Assembly: GCA_000173575.1 (NCBI GenBank) | Contig: ABYL01000032.1 | Location: 1-62,542, forward strand | Source of the DNA: Burkholderia sp. H160 | GTDB lineage: Bacteria > Pseudomonadota > Gammaproteobacteria > Burkholderiales > Burkholderiaceae | Length of the DNA: 62,542 bases | Direction of reading: 5' to 3' | Part shown: positions 8,987 through 16,542 of the stretch, one piece after another | Layout: each line of letters begins with the position of its first letter | How positions within the stretch are numbered: position 1 is the stretch's first letter | Made by a program: the position numbers and the translations under genes | Notes under the pieces: generated by a model | Seen by the model: the letters and a program-made list of their open reading frames with translations, nothing else | What the model was told of the DNA's origin: nothing | Database searches by the model: none

Positions 8987-11221
8987 ATGGATCAAACCAG
9001 AACAAACAGTTTCACCCTGGCAATGTCGCGCCGCACCTTCCTGCACAGCCTCGGCGCGTTGGCGCTAGGCGCGTGCGGCGGGGGCGGCAGCGTCGGCGAA
9101 GCGGCCGTGAGCCACTCGGCCGCTGCAAGGGCGGCGAGCCTCAACACGGCCAGCCTGGTGCTCGCGCGCGCGGCAACCGGCGAGGCCGCCGTTGCGACGA
9201 GCGGCGCGTTCGTGCATCCGGGGCTCCTGCACACGCAGACCGACTTCGACCGCATGGCGCTGAAGGTCGCCGCGCAGGCGCAGCCCTGGTACGCCGGCTT
9301 TCAGGCGCTGGCCGCCAACGGCCACACGCGGTTGTCCTGGTCGCCGCGGCCGGCCGCGCAGATCAATCGCGGGGGCACCGGGCCGCAGAACTATCCGCAG
9401 CTCTATGGCGACATCGCCGCCGCCTACGCTTGCGCGCTGTACTGGAAGGTCACCGGCGACACGGCATACGCCGACAAGGCGGTGCAGATCATGAACGCGT
9501 GGTCCTCGACGCTGCAAAGTCTCGCCGGCGACACCAACGTCGACCTGGCAGCGGGCATCTACGGCTACGAGTTCGCGATCGTCGGCGAGATCATGCGCGG
9601 CTACTCAGGCCTGACCTCCGCCAATCTCGCGGCGTTCCAGTCGATGATGGCCAACATCTTCTACCCCATCAACATCGACTTCCTGAACCGCCACAACAAC
9701 ACCGACTACACGCATTACTGGGCCAACTGGGACCTGTGCAGCATGGCGTCGATCATGGCGATCGGCGTGCTCTGTGACGACCACACGATGTTCGACGAAG
9801 CGGTCAACTACTACCTGAGCGGGCTCGGCAACGGCGCGATCGCGCAGGCGGTCTACTACCTGCACCCGGGCTACCTCGGGCAGTGGCAGGAGAGCGGGCG
9901 CGACCAGGGGCATAACAACCTCGGCATCGGGCTCTGCGGCGCCATCTGCGAGATGGCGTGGAACCAGGGTATCGATCTCTACGGCTACGACAACAACCGC
10001 TTCCTCGCCGGCGCGGAGTATGTGGCGAAGGCCAACCTCGTGCAGTCCGGCGGGACTTACCTCACGGTGCCGTACGAGAGCTACGCGAATGTCGACGTGC
10101 TGCAGCCGGGCTTCTCGACGGCCTCGCAAGGCGATATCCGTCCGATCTGGGCGCTCGTCTACAACCACTATGTCAATCGCAAGGGGCTGGCCGCGCCGTG
10201 GTCCGAGAAGTTCGCGCTCGCGATCCAGCCGGAAGGCGGCGGCGGCAACTACGGGACGACGAGCGGCGGCTACGACCAGCTCGGCTACGGCACGCTCGCC
10301 TACACGCGCGATCCGGTGACGCCGGCCGCCGCGCCGAGCGGCGTGACCGCCTGGCCGGCGGCGGGGCAGGTGGTGCTGTCGTGGTGGGGCGTTGCGAACG
10401 GCACGAGCTACAACGTCAAGCGGGCCGCGACATCGGGCGGCCCGTACACGACCGTCGCGAGCGGCATCACCGACGTGCTGACCTATACCGACAGCCCGCA
10501 GGCCGGCGTGTGGTACTACGTCGTCAGCGCGACGACGGCAGCGAGCGAGACCGCGAACTCGAACGAGGTCGCTGCGGTGACGGCCGTGCAGTTGCACACC
10601 TGGCTGAGCTTCGACGAGTCGAGCGGCACGACCGCGGGCGACGCGACCGGCAACGGCCATACGGGCACGCTCGTCGGCGGCGCGTCGCGCACCGCGGGCA
10701 AATCCGGCAACGCGGTGCTGCTCGACGGCTCGAGCGGCTACGTCAGCCTGCCCAGCGACATCGTCGAAGACGTCTCGGACTTCACGATCGCGGCGTGGGT
10801 GTTCCGCAATTCAAGCAGCACGAAGCAATGGGAGCGCGTGTTCGATTTCGGCACGGGCACCGGCCGTTACATGATGCTCACCCCTGACAGCGGTGGTGGC
10901 ACGGTGCGTTTTTCGATCACGCTCAACGGGTCTCACAACGAGCGTCAGGTCAACGGCAACGTGCCGCTGCCGAGCGGCCAATGGACCCATGTGGCCGTGA
11001 CGCTCTCGGGCACGACGCTCACGCTGTACGTCAACGGCAGCCAGACCGGCCAGACGACGGGCGTGGCATTCGCGCCGTGGCGTCTCGGCCCGAGCGCGCA
11101 GAACTGGATCGGACGTTCGCAGTTCGCGGCGGACCCGTACTTCAACGGAGCGATCGACGAGTTTCGCATCTATCGCGGCGCGTTACCGCTGGATCAGATC
11201 GCGACGCTCGCGCAGGGTTGA
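8987..11221 (+). CDS. Tat-exported alginate-lyase-superfamily lipoprotein with FN3 and LamG domains
   Basis: The 744-residue protein has a twin-arginine signal (SRRTFLHSL, Arg15-Arg16) running into a lipobox LGAC (Cys30), so it is probably exported folded and lipidated. Residues about 80-420 form an (alpha/alpha) toroid typical of the alginate lyase superfamily, with the conserved-looking stretches DYTHYWANWDLC and QESGRDQGHNNLGIG. A fibronectin-III-like segment (about 445-530) and a C-terminal LamG/concanavalin-A-like domain (about 535-742) follow; the last suggests carbohydrate binding. It probably cleaves an acidic polysaccharide, substrate unknown. The GH28-type gene 41 bases downstream suggests a shared polysaccharide-degrading operon. 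ATG at 9023 would delete residues before SRR and is an alternative start. Confidence 0.85.
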   Translation: MDQTRTNSFTLAMSRRTFLHSLGALALGACGGGGSVGEAAVSHSAAARAASLNTASLVLARAATGEAAVATSGAFVHPGLLHTQTDFDRMALKVAAQAQPWYAGFQALAANGHTRLSWSPRPAAQINRGGTGPQNYPQLYGDIAAAYACALYWKVTGDTAYADKAVQIMNAWSSTLQSLAGDTNVDLAAGIYGYEFAIVGEIMRGYSGLTSANLAAFQSMMANIFYPINIDFLNRHNNTDYTHYWANWDLCSMASIMAIGVLCDDHTMFDEAVNYYLSGLGNGAIAQAVYYLHPGYLGQWQESGRDQGHNNLGIGLCGAICEMAWNQGIDLYGYDNNRFLAGAEYVAKANLVQSGGTYLTVPYESYANVDVLQPGFSTASQGDIRPIWALVYNHYVNRKGLAAPWSEKFALAIQPEGGGGNYGTTSGGYDQLGYGTLAYTRDPVTPAAAPSGVTAWPAAGQVVLSWWGVANGTSYNVKRAATSGGPYTTVASGITDVLTYTDSPQAGVWYYVVSATTAASETANSNEVAAVTAVQLHTWLSFDESSGTTAGDATGNGHTGTLVGGASRTAGKSGNAVLLDGSSGYVSLPSDIVEDVSDFTIAAWVFRNSSSTKQWERVFDFGTGTGRYMMLTPDSGGGTVRFSITLNGSHNERQVNGNVPLPSGQWTHVAVTLSGTTLTLYVNGSQTGQTTGVAFAPWRLGPSAQNWIGRSQFAADPYFNGAIDEFRIYRGALPLDQIATLAQG

Positions 11222-11262
11222 TCGTCTGCGTGAACTTTTTCGTTAAAAGGATGACCGTTTCA

Positions 11263-12504
11263 ATGAAAATAAAACACAAAGCCAGCCTATTCATCGCCGC
11301 TATCTTCCTGAGCGCGGGTTCCGCCGGCGCGCAATCGCTGGCGACCGGCGATAGCCGGTCGGTCGGCGAACCGACCTATCCTGGCGTCTGCCAGACGCTG
11401 TATGCGAATTTCTCCAGCTCGCAACGCTCGTCGCCTCCGACTACCGACGACACGAGCCGCCTTCAGGATGCACTGAATCAGTGTGCGGGAACCGGCCAAA
11501 GCGTGGTGCTTGCGCCATCGGGTTCCAACGATGCGTTCTACACGGGCAGCCTGACGATCAATGGAGCGGGCCTCGCGATCAGCGCGGGCGCGACGCTGCT
11601 CGGCAACAACTACGCGAGCAATGCCAACCTGCTGCAATTCTCGGGCACCAATGCATCGCTGATGGGACCGGGAACCGTCGACGGGCGCGGCGACATCATC
11701 TCCGGAACGCCGAGGCTGGTGCAGGCCAGCAAGATTTCGAACTTCATCGTCTACAACGTCACGCTGGCGCAGGCCGCGCATCCGAATCTATACGTCGAAG
11801 GCGGCAACGGTTTCACCGCTTGGGGCGTGTCCATCCGTACGCCCGCGACGCGCAAGAACGCCGACGGCATCGATATCGATAGCCTCACCAACGCATCGGT
11901 GATCAACTCCGACATCGAGGCCGGCGACGACGGCATCGCGATCAAGACCAACTCCGGCAACATCTCGAACGTCACTGTTGCCAATACCCGGCTGCATGGC
12001 ACGCACGGACTTTCGGTGGGCGGTATCGACAAGAACACCGTGTCGAACATCCTGTTCCAGAACAACTACGTGTACGGGAACGATCTGAACGGCACGCCGT
12101 CGACCGACGCCAACGGCATCAACGTGAAGACCGGCCCGTGCGCGCTGACGGTGAGCCAGGTGAGCTACGTCAATACCTGCATGATCGACGTGAAGCACCT
12201 GATCGTCATGGACACCAACTACAACACCTGCACGGCAGGCGGCAGCCCGTCGCTGTCGAACATCGTCGTGAACGGCGCGTATGCGACCCAATCGCTGTCG
12301 AGCGCCTACTCGAAGATCGACGGGCGCAATTCGAGCTACCCGGTCAACGCCTGGCTGGCCAACGTCAGCCTCGATGCGACCGCGCAAAGCGGCGACCAGT
12401 ATGCGAATGTCGGCTTGTATAACTCGAACGTCACGCCGTCCGGAACCGGCGTGACCACGTCGAGCTTCACGACGACGGGAAGCGTGCCGAGCTGCTCGTT
12501 CTGA
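11263..12504 (+). CDS. Secreted polygalacturonase-like (GH28) beta-helix protein
   Basis: The start at 11263 opens a Sec signal peptide MKIKHKASLF...SAGA-QS; an ATG at 11251 sits directly on the AAAAGG and is less likely. The 413-residue product carries the GH28 motif series in altered form: NADGIDID (for NTD), AGDDGIAIK (for DDC, both aspartates kept), GTHGLSVGG (for GHG) and INVK in the region of the usual RIK. The catalytic aspartates and histidine are therefore retained, and the right-handed parallel beta-helix is evident from Asn/Val-rich turns. The family hydrolyses galacturonan in plant pectin, but the altered motifs mean the substrate may differ. It follows the alginate-lyase-type gene, suggesting joint use of plant or algal polysaccharide. 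Confidence 0.83.
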   Translation: MKIKHKASLFIAAIFLSAGSAGAQSLATGDSRSVGEPTYPGVCQTLYANFSSSQRSSPPTTDDTSRLQDALNQCAGTGQSVVLAPSGSNDAFYTGSLTINGAGLAISAGATLLGNNYASNANLLQFSGTNASLMGPGTVDGRGDIISGTPRLVQASKISNFIVYNVTLAQAAHPNLYVEGGNGFTAWGVSIRTPATRKNADGIDIDSLTNASVINSDIEAGDDGIAIKTNSGNISNVTVANTRLHGTHGLSVGGIDKNTVSNILFQNNYVYGNDLNGTPSTDANGINVKTGPCALTVSQVSYVNTCMIDVKHLIVMDTNYNTCTAGGSPSLSNIVVNGAYATQSLSSAYSKIDGRNSSYPVNAWLANVSLDATAQSGDQYANVGLYNSNVTPSGTGVTTSSFTTTGSVPSCSF

Positions 12505-12579
12505 TACCGCCAATCCGCTGCGCGCCCCATGCGACGGAACCGCTCAGCGGTCCGGGCGCATGGGGGAAACGGGATATCC

Positions 12580-12792
12580 ATGCAGATTGATAGCCACACC
12601 GAAGAACGCCGTTACATGCGGCACCTGTGCATCATGGCGGTCGCGGTCGTCTGCGTGACGGCGGGCGTGCTGCGGATTCTGCAGGCCGATCCGGAACCTG
12701 CCGTCGCGAGTCCGGCGAGCGAGGCGCGCCTGGCCGCCGCCGCGTTCGGGCCGGCCGGCTCGTTCCGGCGCAGCACCGAGCGTCGGGCGTGA
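12580..12792 (+). CDS. Small membrane-anchored protein; likely 5' part of a frameshifted Lif-type lipase chaperone
   Basis: This 70-residue frame starts at ATG 12580 and has one transmembrane helix (about residues 15-32, HLCIMAVAVVCVTAGVL). An Ala/Pro-rich linker leads to SFRRSTE near the end. This is the layout of the N-terminus of lipase-specific foldases: an inner-membrane anchor, a low-complexity linker, then an S-L-R-G-T-type motif. The frame stops at 12792, while the next frame (read through from about 12782) continues with VGRDDPGLAVAENHELIV, which resembles the sequence that follows that motif in foldases. I read the two frames as one gene broken by a single-base change. If the frames are real separate genes, this is a small membrane protein of unknown role. 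Confidence 0.5.
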   Translation: MQIDSHTEERRYMRHLCIMAVAVVCVTAGVLRILQADPEPAVASPASEARLAAAAFGPAGSFRRSTERRA

Positions 12793-12808
12793 CGATCCGG
12801 GGCTCGCC

Positions 12809-13378
12809 GTGGCGGAAAACCACGAGCTGATCGTGAACGCCGCGTTGCTTGATCTGATCGATTCTTTCCTGCTGCGGAAGACGGACGACGATCGGGCCGA
12901 TCAGTTGCGGGCCTATTTGAAAAGCGAACTGCCGTCGCCGGCGTACGGCGAAGCGGTGCGGATCGTCGAACGTTATCAGGCTTACATGAGAGCGCACGAC
13001 GAGTTGCTCGCCGCTCAACATTTTGCCGGCGCGACGGATGAATCGGCGGTCGATATCGAACGCGTTGTGGTCTGGTGTCAGCAGCGCGACCGCTTGCGGC
13101 GAAGCATACTGGGCGATGCCGTCGTGCAGGCGTGGTACCAGAACGATGACGCGCAACTCGATCAGGTCCTTCAGGAGTGGCGGCAGCGCGCCGAGGATGA
13201 TCAGGCGCCGGCATTGTCCGCACAGCAGCCGAGATATCCGGTTCCTCACTGGCGCAACAGGAGCGACGAAGAGCGCCATCGCCAGTACATGCTGCATGTA
13301 CTCGATCACGCCATGACGAGCATCGAGACGTTGAGTCGTGACTCGGGGCTTCGACGCGCGGTGCGGGTAAGCGAGTGA
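12809..13378 (+). CDS. Lif-like (lipase chaperone) C-terminal region, probably displaced by a frameshift
   Basis: From a GTG at 12809 the frame encodes 189 helical residues. The N-terminal part (ALLDLIDSFLL, then LPSPAYGEAVRIVERYQAYM) and the later RDRLRRSILGDAVVQAWYQ resemble conserved helices of lipase-specific foldases, which hold secreted lipases in the periplasm while they fold. The foldase signature R-x-x-F-D-Y-x-L is degenerate here (LDLIDSFLL). The protein is shorter than the usual 280-340 residues of the family, and together with the preceding frame it would reach only about 265. No lipase gene lies nearby. It could be a decaying foldase, a diverged relative or an unrelated helical protein; the Lif reading is an inference from pattern. 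Confidence 0.5.
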   Translation: MAENHELIVNAALLDLIDSFLLRKTDDDRADQLRAYLKSELPSPAYGEAVRIVERYQAYMRAHDELLAAQHFAGATDESAVDIERVVVWCQQRDRLRRSILGDAVVQAWYQNDDAQLDQVLQEWRQRAEDDQAPALSAQQPRYPVPHWRNRSDEERHRQYMLHVLDHAMTSIETLSRDSGLRRAVRVSE

Positions 13379-13488
13379 CGCTTCCCGCGGACGCACTTTT
13401 ATGCCGCCGTGCAGGTGACAGCATTTTGCCGGTAGGGCACGACGATCGAAATGGGTTTGAATTGCCCCGAAATGCCTACCCGGTGCGG

Positions 13489-13527
13489 CAAAAAGAAAAG
13501 GGCTTACATACGAATGTATGTAAGCCC
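13489..13527 (-). terminator. Intrinsic terminator for tRNA-Lys
   Basis: A perfect 12-bp inverted repeat (13500-13511 with 13516-13527, loop GAAT) is followed on the minus strand by CTTTTCTTTTT. It lies 10 bases past the 3' end of the leftward tRNA-Lys gene, exactly where its terminator is expected. Confidence 0.9.
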
Positions 13528-13537
13528 TCGAATCTTT

Positions 13538-13613
13538 TGGTAGGCCGTACGGGATTCGAACCTGTGACCAACGGATTAAAAGTCCGCTGCTCTACCAGCT
13601 GAGCTAACGACCC
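13538..13613 (-). tRNA. tRNA-Lys, anticodon TTT
   Basis: The minus strand folds as a 76-base cloverleaf: acceptor GGGTCGT, D-stem GCTC/GAGC, anticodon loop CTTTTAA giving TTT, T-loop TTCGAAT and an encoded CCA end. It therefore reads lysine AAA/AAG codons. Two features are unusual: the acceptor stem contains G-U pairs at 1-72 and 4-69, and the T-stem has an A-C mismatch at 51-63. The intact loops, encoded CCA and dedicated downstream terminator argue that it is a functional gene. It stands alone, about 185 bases before the end of the Tol-Pal operon transcribed in the same direction. Confidence 0.95.
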
Positions 13614-13680
13614 AAAAGAGAAGCGAAATTATATCGGTGAGCCAACGACCTGTCAACTCTGCAAGGCAGCCAGGCCAAAA

Positions 13681-13713
13681 GGAAAAGCCCGGGCATCACT
13701 ACCCGGGCTTTCC
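13681..13713 (-). terminator. Intrinsic terminator of the Tol-Pal operon
   Basis: A 10-bp GC-rich inverted repeat (13684-13693 with 13702-13711, loop of 8) is followed on the minus strand by CTTTTCCTTTTGG. It lies about 85 bases past the cpoB stop, before the tRNA-Lys gene, so it ends the leftward Tol-Pal transcript. Confidence 0.85.
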
Positions 13714-13797
13714 AGCGAGAGGCGCGCGTGGCTATTACTTCGGACACTGCGCGTTACTGCCAACTACATCAAAGCGTGATCAATCCGCCACCACGAA

Positions 13798-14556
13798 CTA
13801 CTTGATCTGCGACAGCTTGCTCTGCGCCGACTGCGCGACGTCCGAGCCGCCGTATTGCGCGACGATCTGCTCGAGCGTCTTTTTCGCCGCGGCCTTCTGG
13901 CCTTGTTCGAGCTGGTTGTTCGCGATCGCGAGCAGCGCTTCCGGTGCACGCGGATGCTGCGGGTACTTGGCCACGACACCTTGCCAGACGGCCGTCGAAC
14001 CCTTGTAGTCGCGCAGTGCATACAGCGCGTTGCCGAGCCAGTATTGCGCCGTCGGCTGATAGGGGCTGTTCGGATATTTGGAGATGAAGCTGCGGAACGA
14101 TGCCGCGGCATTCTTGAAATCGCCGCTGCGGAATTGCTGTGAAGCCGCGTTGAACGCATCGGTTTCACCCGGCTGTACCTCGCCCTGGACGCCGTCCACC
14201 GTCTGTTGCTGCGGCTCGAATTTCTTCAGACGCGTATCGAGATCGGTGAAGTAGTCCTTCTGCTGCTTTTGCAGCGTCGTGAGCTGGTTCGCCATGTCCT
14301 CGTTCTGTCCACGCAGCGTCGCGACCTGCTGGTTCAGCTGGTCGAGTCGGTTGGACTGATCGAGGATCGTGCGCTGCGCCGCCGACAGCTGGCTCGACAG
14401 ACTATCGGTCTTCGAGCGCAGATCGAGAATGGCCTGGCGGGCCTGATCGTCGTCGAACATGCCCGCATGGGCGGGCACGGCCGCGAGGGCGGTGCCTGCG
14501 ACGCAGGCCGCTGCGGCTAACCGCAGCCAGGAGAAACGATGCGTCATTCGGCTCAT
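13798..14556 (-). CDS. cpoB: Cell division coordinator CpoB (YbgF), Tol-Pal-associated periplasmic protein
   Basis: This 252-residue protein has a Sec signal peptide ending VPAHA-GM, then a coiled coil of about residues 38-105 (heptads of Leu, Gln and Ser, for example LDQLNQQVATLRGQ) for trimerisation. C-terminal TPR repeats follow, at about 130-245 (QYWLGNALYALRDYKGS, AIANNQLEQGQKAAAKKTL). CpoB links peptidoglycan synthesis by PBP1B to outer-membrane constriction by Tol-Pal at the division site. It is the last gene of the operon, 11 bases after pal. A second in-frame ATG at 14547 is an alternative start. Confidence 0.95.
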   Translation of the reverse strand: MSRMTHRFSWLRLAAAACVAGTALAAVPAHAGMFDDDQARQAILDLRSKTDSLSSQLSAAQRTILDQSNRLDQLNQQVATLRGQNEDMANQLTTLQKQQKDYFTDLDTRLKKFEPQQQTVDGVQGEVQPGETDAFNAASQQFRSGDFKNAAASFRSFISKYPNSPYQPTAQYWLGNALYALRDYKGSTAVWQGVVAKYPQHPRAPEALLAIANNQLEQGQKAAAKKTLEQIVAQYGGSDVAQSAQSKLSQIK

Positions 14557-14567
14557 AACCCGTTGAC

Positions 14568-15074
14568 TTACTGTTGATACACGAGGTCAGCGCGGCGGTT
14601 CTGTGCCCACGACGCTTCGTCATGACCCGTTGCCAGCGGCTTTTCCTTGCCGAGGCTCACGGCTTCCATTTGCGAGTCCGTCACGCCCATCAGCGCCAGC
14701 GAACGGCGCACGGCTTCAGCACGCTTCTGGCCGAGTGCGAGGTTGTATTCGCTGGTGCCGCGCTCGTCGGTGTTGCCCTGGATCAGCACGTGACGCTGCG
14801 GGTGGCTCTTCAGATACTGCGCGTGTTGTTGCAGCAGCGTTTGATAGTCGTCCTTGACCGAGTAGCTGTCGAAGTCGAAATAGATGCTGCGCTTCGCGAG
14901 CGGGCTGTTGGGATCGTTCAGCGGGTCGACGTTGACCGTCGCGACGTCGTTCGGGTTCGGTTGGGCCGAGCCTGCGCCCTTGTTTGCATTTTCGTCGAGC
15001 TTGACGCCCGAGTGACATGCGGCCAGTGCACCGACCATCACGACGGCGAATGCGAAACGAAGTTTGGACATCAT
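14568..15074 (-). CDS. pal: Peptidoglycan-associated lipoprotein Pal
   Basis: The 168-residue product has a lipoprotein signal with lipobox LAAC (Cys20), a short linker and an OmpA-like peptidoglycan-binding domain from about residue 60. That domain contains the strand IYFDFDSYSV and the binding motif GNTDERGTSEYNLALGQKRA, ending in NRRADLVY. Pal anchors the outer membrane to peptidoglycan and is pulled to the septum by TolB/TolA. AAGGAGAG precedes the tandem ATGATG start; the first is used. It lies between tolB and cpoB in the standard order. Confidence 0.97.
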   Translation of the reverse strand: MMSKLRFAFAVVMVGALAACHSGVKLDENANKGAGSAQPNPNDVATVNVDPLNDPNSPLAKRSIYFDFDSYSVKDDYQTLLQQHAQYLKSHPQRHVLIQGNTDERGTSEYNLALGQKRAEAVRRSLALMGVTDSQMEAVSLGKEKPLATGHDEASWAQNRRADLVYQQ

Positions 15075-15106
15075 TTGATTACTCTCCTTGTGTTATTGCA
15101 TCAACG

Positions 15107-16399
15107 TTATTGCATAAACGGGCCCCAGGACGGCTCGCGTACGTTGCCGCCCTGAACGGACAGGACCTGCCGAGTGCGACCGTCGGTCGATACTGCGGCC
15201 AACACGCCACGGCCGTTCACCTGAGTGGCGTAAAGAATGTACTGACCGTTCGCCGCGAAGCTCGGCGATTCGTCATGTGCAGTGTCCGTCAGGCCCGTGG
15301 CGCTTCCGCCTTGCAGGTCCTGGAGATAGAGCTTGAATGCACCGCCGACGCGCGAGATGTAGGCAAGCTCCTTGCCGTCAGGACTCACACGCGGGCTGGT
15401 GTTATAGCTGCCCGTAAACGTGACGCGTTGCGCGCTGCCCGCGCTTTCGCCTTGCGCCGGCATCTTGTAGATCTGCGGTGCACCGCCGCGGTCGCTCGTG
15501 AAATAGATCCACTGACCGTCAGGAGAGTAGGTCGGCTCGGTGTCGATCGAGCTGCCCTGCGTGAGACGACGCAGGCCGCTGCCGTCCGCGTTGACCGCGA
15601 AAATCTGCGTATTGCCTGTGCGCGACAGCGCGACGGCGAGCGTGCGGCCATCCGGCGACCAGGCCGGCGCGCTGTTGTTGCCCTTCTGATCGGATACCAC
15701 CACGCGACGGCCCGTGGGCAGGTCGTGGATATAGACGATCGGCTTCTTCTTCTCGAACGATACGTAGGCGACCTTGGTGCCGTCAGGCGACCAGGCCGGC
15801 GAGATGATCGGCTCGGGGCTCGACAGCGCGATATGCGCGTCCTGGCCGTCCGAATCCGAAATCTGCAACTGGTATTTGTTGCCCGTCTTGATCACGTACG
15901 ACAGGCGCGTCGCGAACGCGCCGCGGTTGCCCATCAGCTTGGCGTAGATGTAGTCCGCAACCTTATGCGCGCTCATGCGCAGGCCGCTTTCTGGGCTCAC
16001 CAGCACGAGGCCGCCGAGGCTTTCGCCCTTGACCGTGTCGTACAGCTTGAAGCGCACTTCGTACTGGCCGTTCGGCAGACGGTTCACGCTGCCAGCGACA
16101 AATGCGTTGGCGCCCTTGGCCTTCCATGCACCGAGGTCGACGGAGTCGGTCTCGGAGACCGGCGTCGAGCCTGCGTCGATGTTGGTGAATTTGCCGCTGC
16201 GCTGCAGGTCCTGACGCACGATTGTGCTGACCTGCTGCGGGGAGTTCGCTTCATTGGCGAAATTCGTCGTTGCGATCGGAAACTGGGTGGATCCGACGCC
16301 CGTCACGAGGACGTTGAGTTGTGCGTTGGCGGCGCCGCCGACGGCGATCAGGCACGTTGCCACGAGTGTTCGCAGGCCTAGCTTGGTCATCAAACTCAT
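15107..16399 (-). CDS. tolB: Tol-Pal system periplasmic protein TolB
   Basis: The start at 16399 (MSLMTKLGL) gives a 430-residue protein with a Sec signal ending ANA-QLNV, matching the family length; a longer upstream frame lacks a signal peptide at its start. The N-terminal domain is followed by a six-bladed beta-propeller built from repeats of the type [17 protein letters not shown] and [18 protein letters not shown]. TolB shuttles between Pal and TolA during constriction. GAGGA lies about 11 bases before the start. The final codons and stop share a 10-base direct repeat with the sequence just downstream (15092 and 15106). Confidence 0.96.
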   Translation of the reverse strand: MSLMTKLGLRTLVATCLIAVGGAANAQLNVLVTGVGSTQFPIATTNFANEANSPQQVSTIVRQDLQRSGKFTNIDAGSTPVSETDSVDLGAWKAKGANAFVAGSVNRLPNGQYEVRFKLYDTVKGESLGGLVLVSPESGLRMSAHKVADYIYAKLMGNRGAFATRLSYVIKTGNKYQLQISDSDGQDAHIALSSPEPIISPAWSPDGTKVAYVSFEKKKPIVYIHDLPTGRRVVVSDQKGNNSAPAWSPDGRTLAVALSRTGNTQIFAVNADGSGLRRLTQGSSIDTEPTYSPDGQWIYFTSDRGGAPQIYKMPAQGESAGSAQRVTFTGSYNTSPRVSPDGKELAYISRVGGAFKLYLQDLQGGSATGLTDTAHDESPSFAANGQYILYATQVNGRGVLAAVSTDGRTRQVLSVQGGNVREPSWGPFMQ

Positions 16400-16480
16400 G
16401 CTGTATGGGTTCCTCAAAACGGTTTTACTTAATACTCGAAGACAGCAGACAGACCGGAAAACGGCTATTTCGTTCCCATG

Positions 16481-16510
16481 CAACGCCGCGCCTGGTGGGG
16501 CGCGGCGTTG
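16481..16510. other. GC-rich hairpin between tolA and tolB
   Basis: A perfect 12-bp inverted repeat (16481-16492 with 16499-16510, six-base loop) sits in the 143-base gap between tolA and tolB. No T-run follows on the minus strand, so it looks like an attenuating or RNA-stabilising hairpin rather than a full terminator. Confidence 0.55.
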
Positions 16511-16542
16511 GCCGTCGACGGACTGTCAAGTTGTCGCCTCAG

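Noticed and set aside
9605-10660. Minus-strand frame of 351 codons inside the alginate-lyase-type gene
   Set aside because: Low-complexity Arg/Ala/Val shadow; no resemblance to a protein family.
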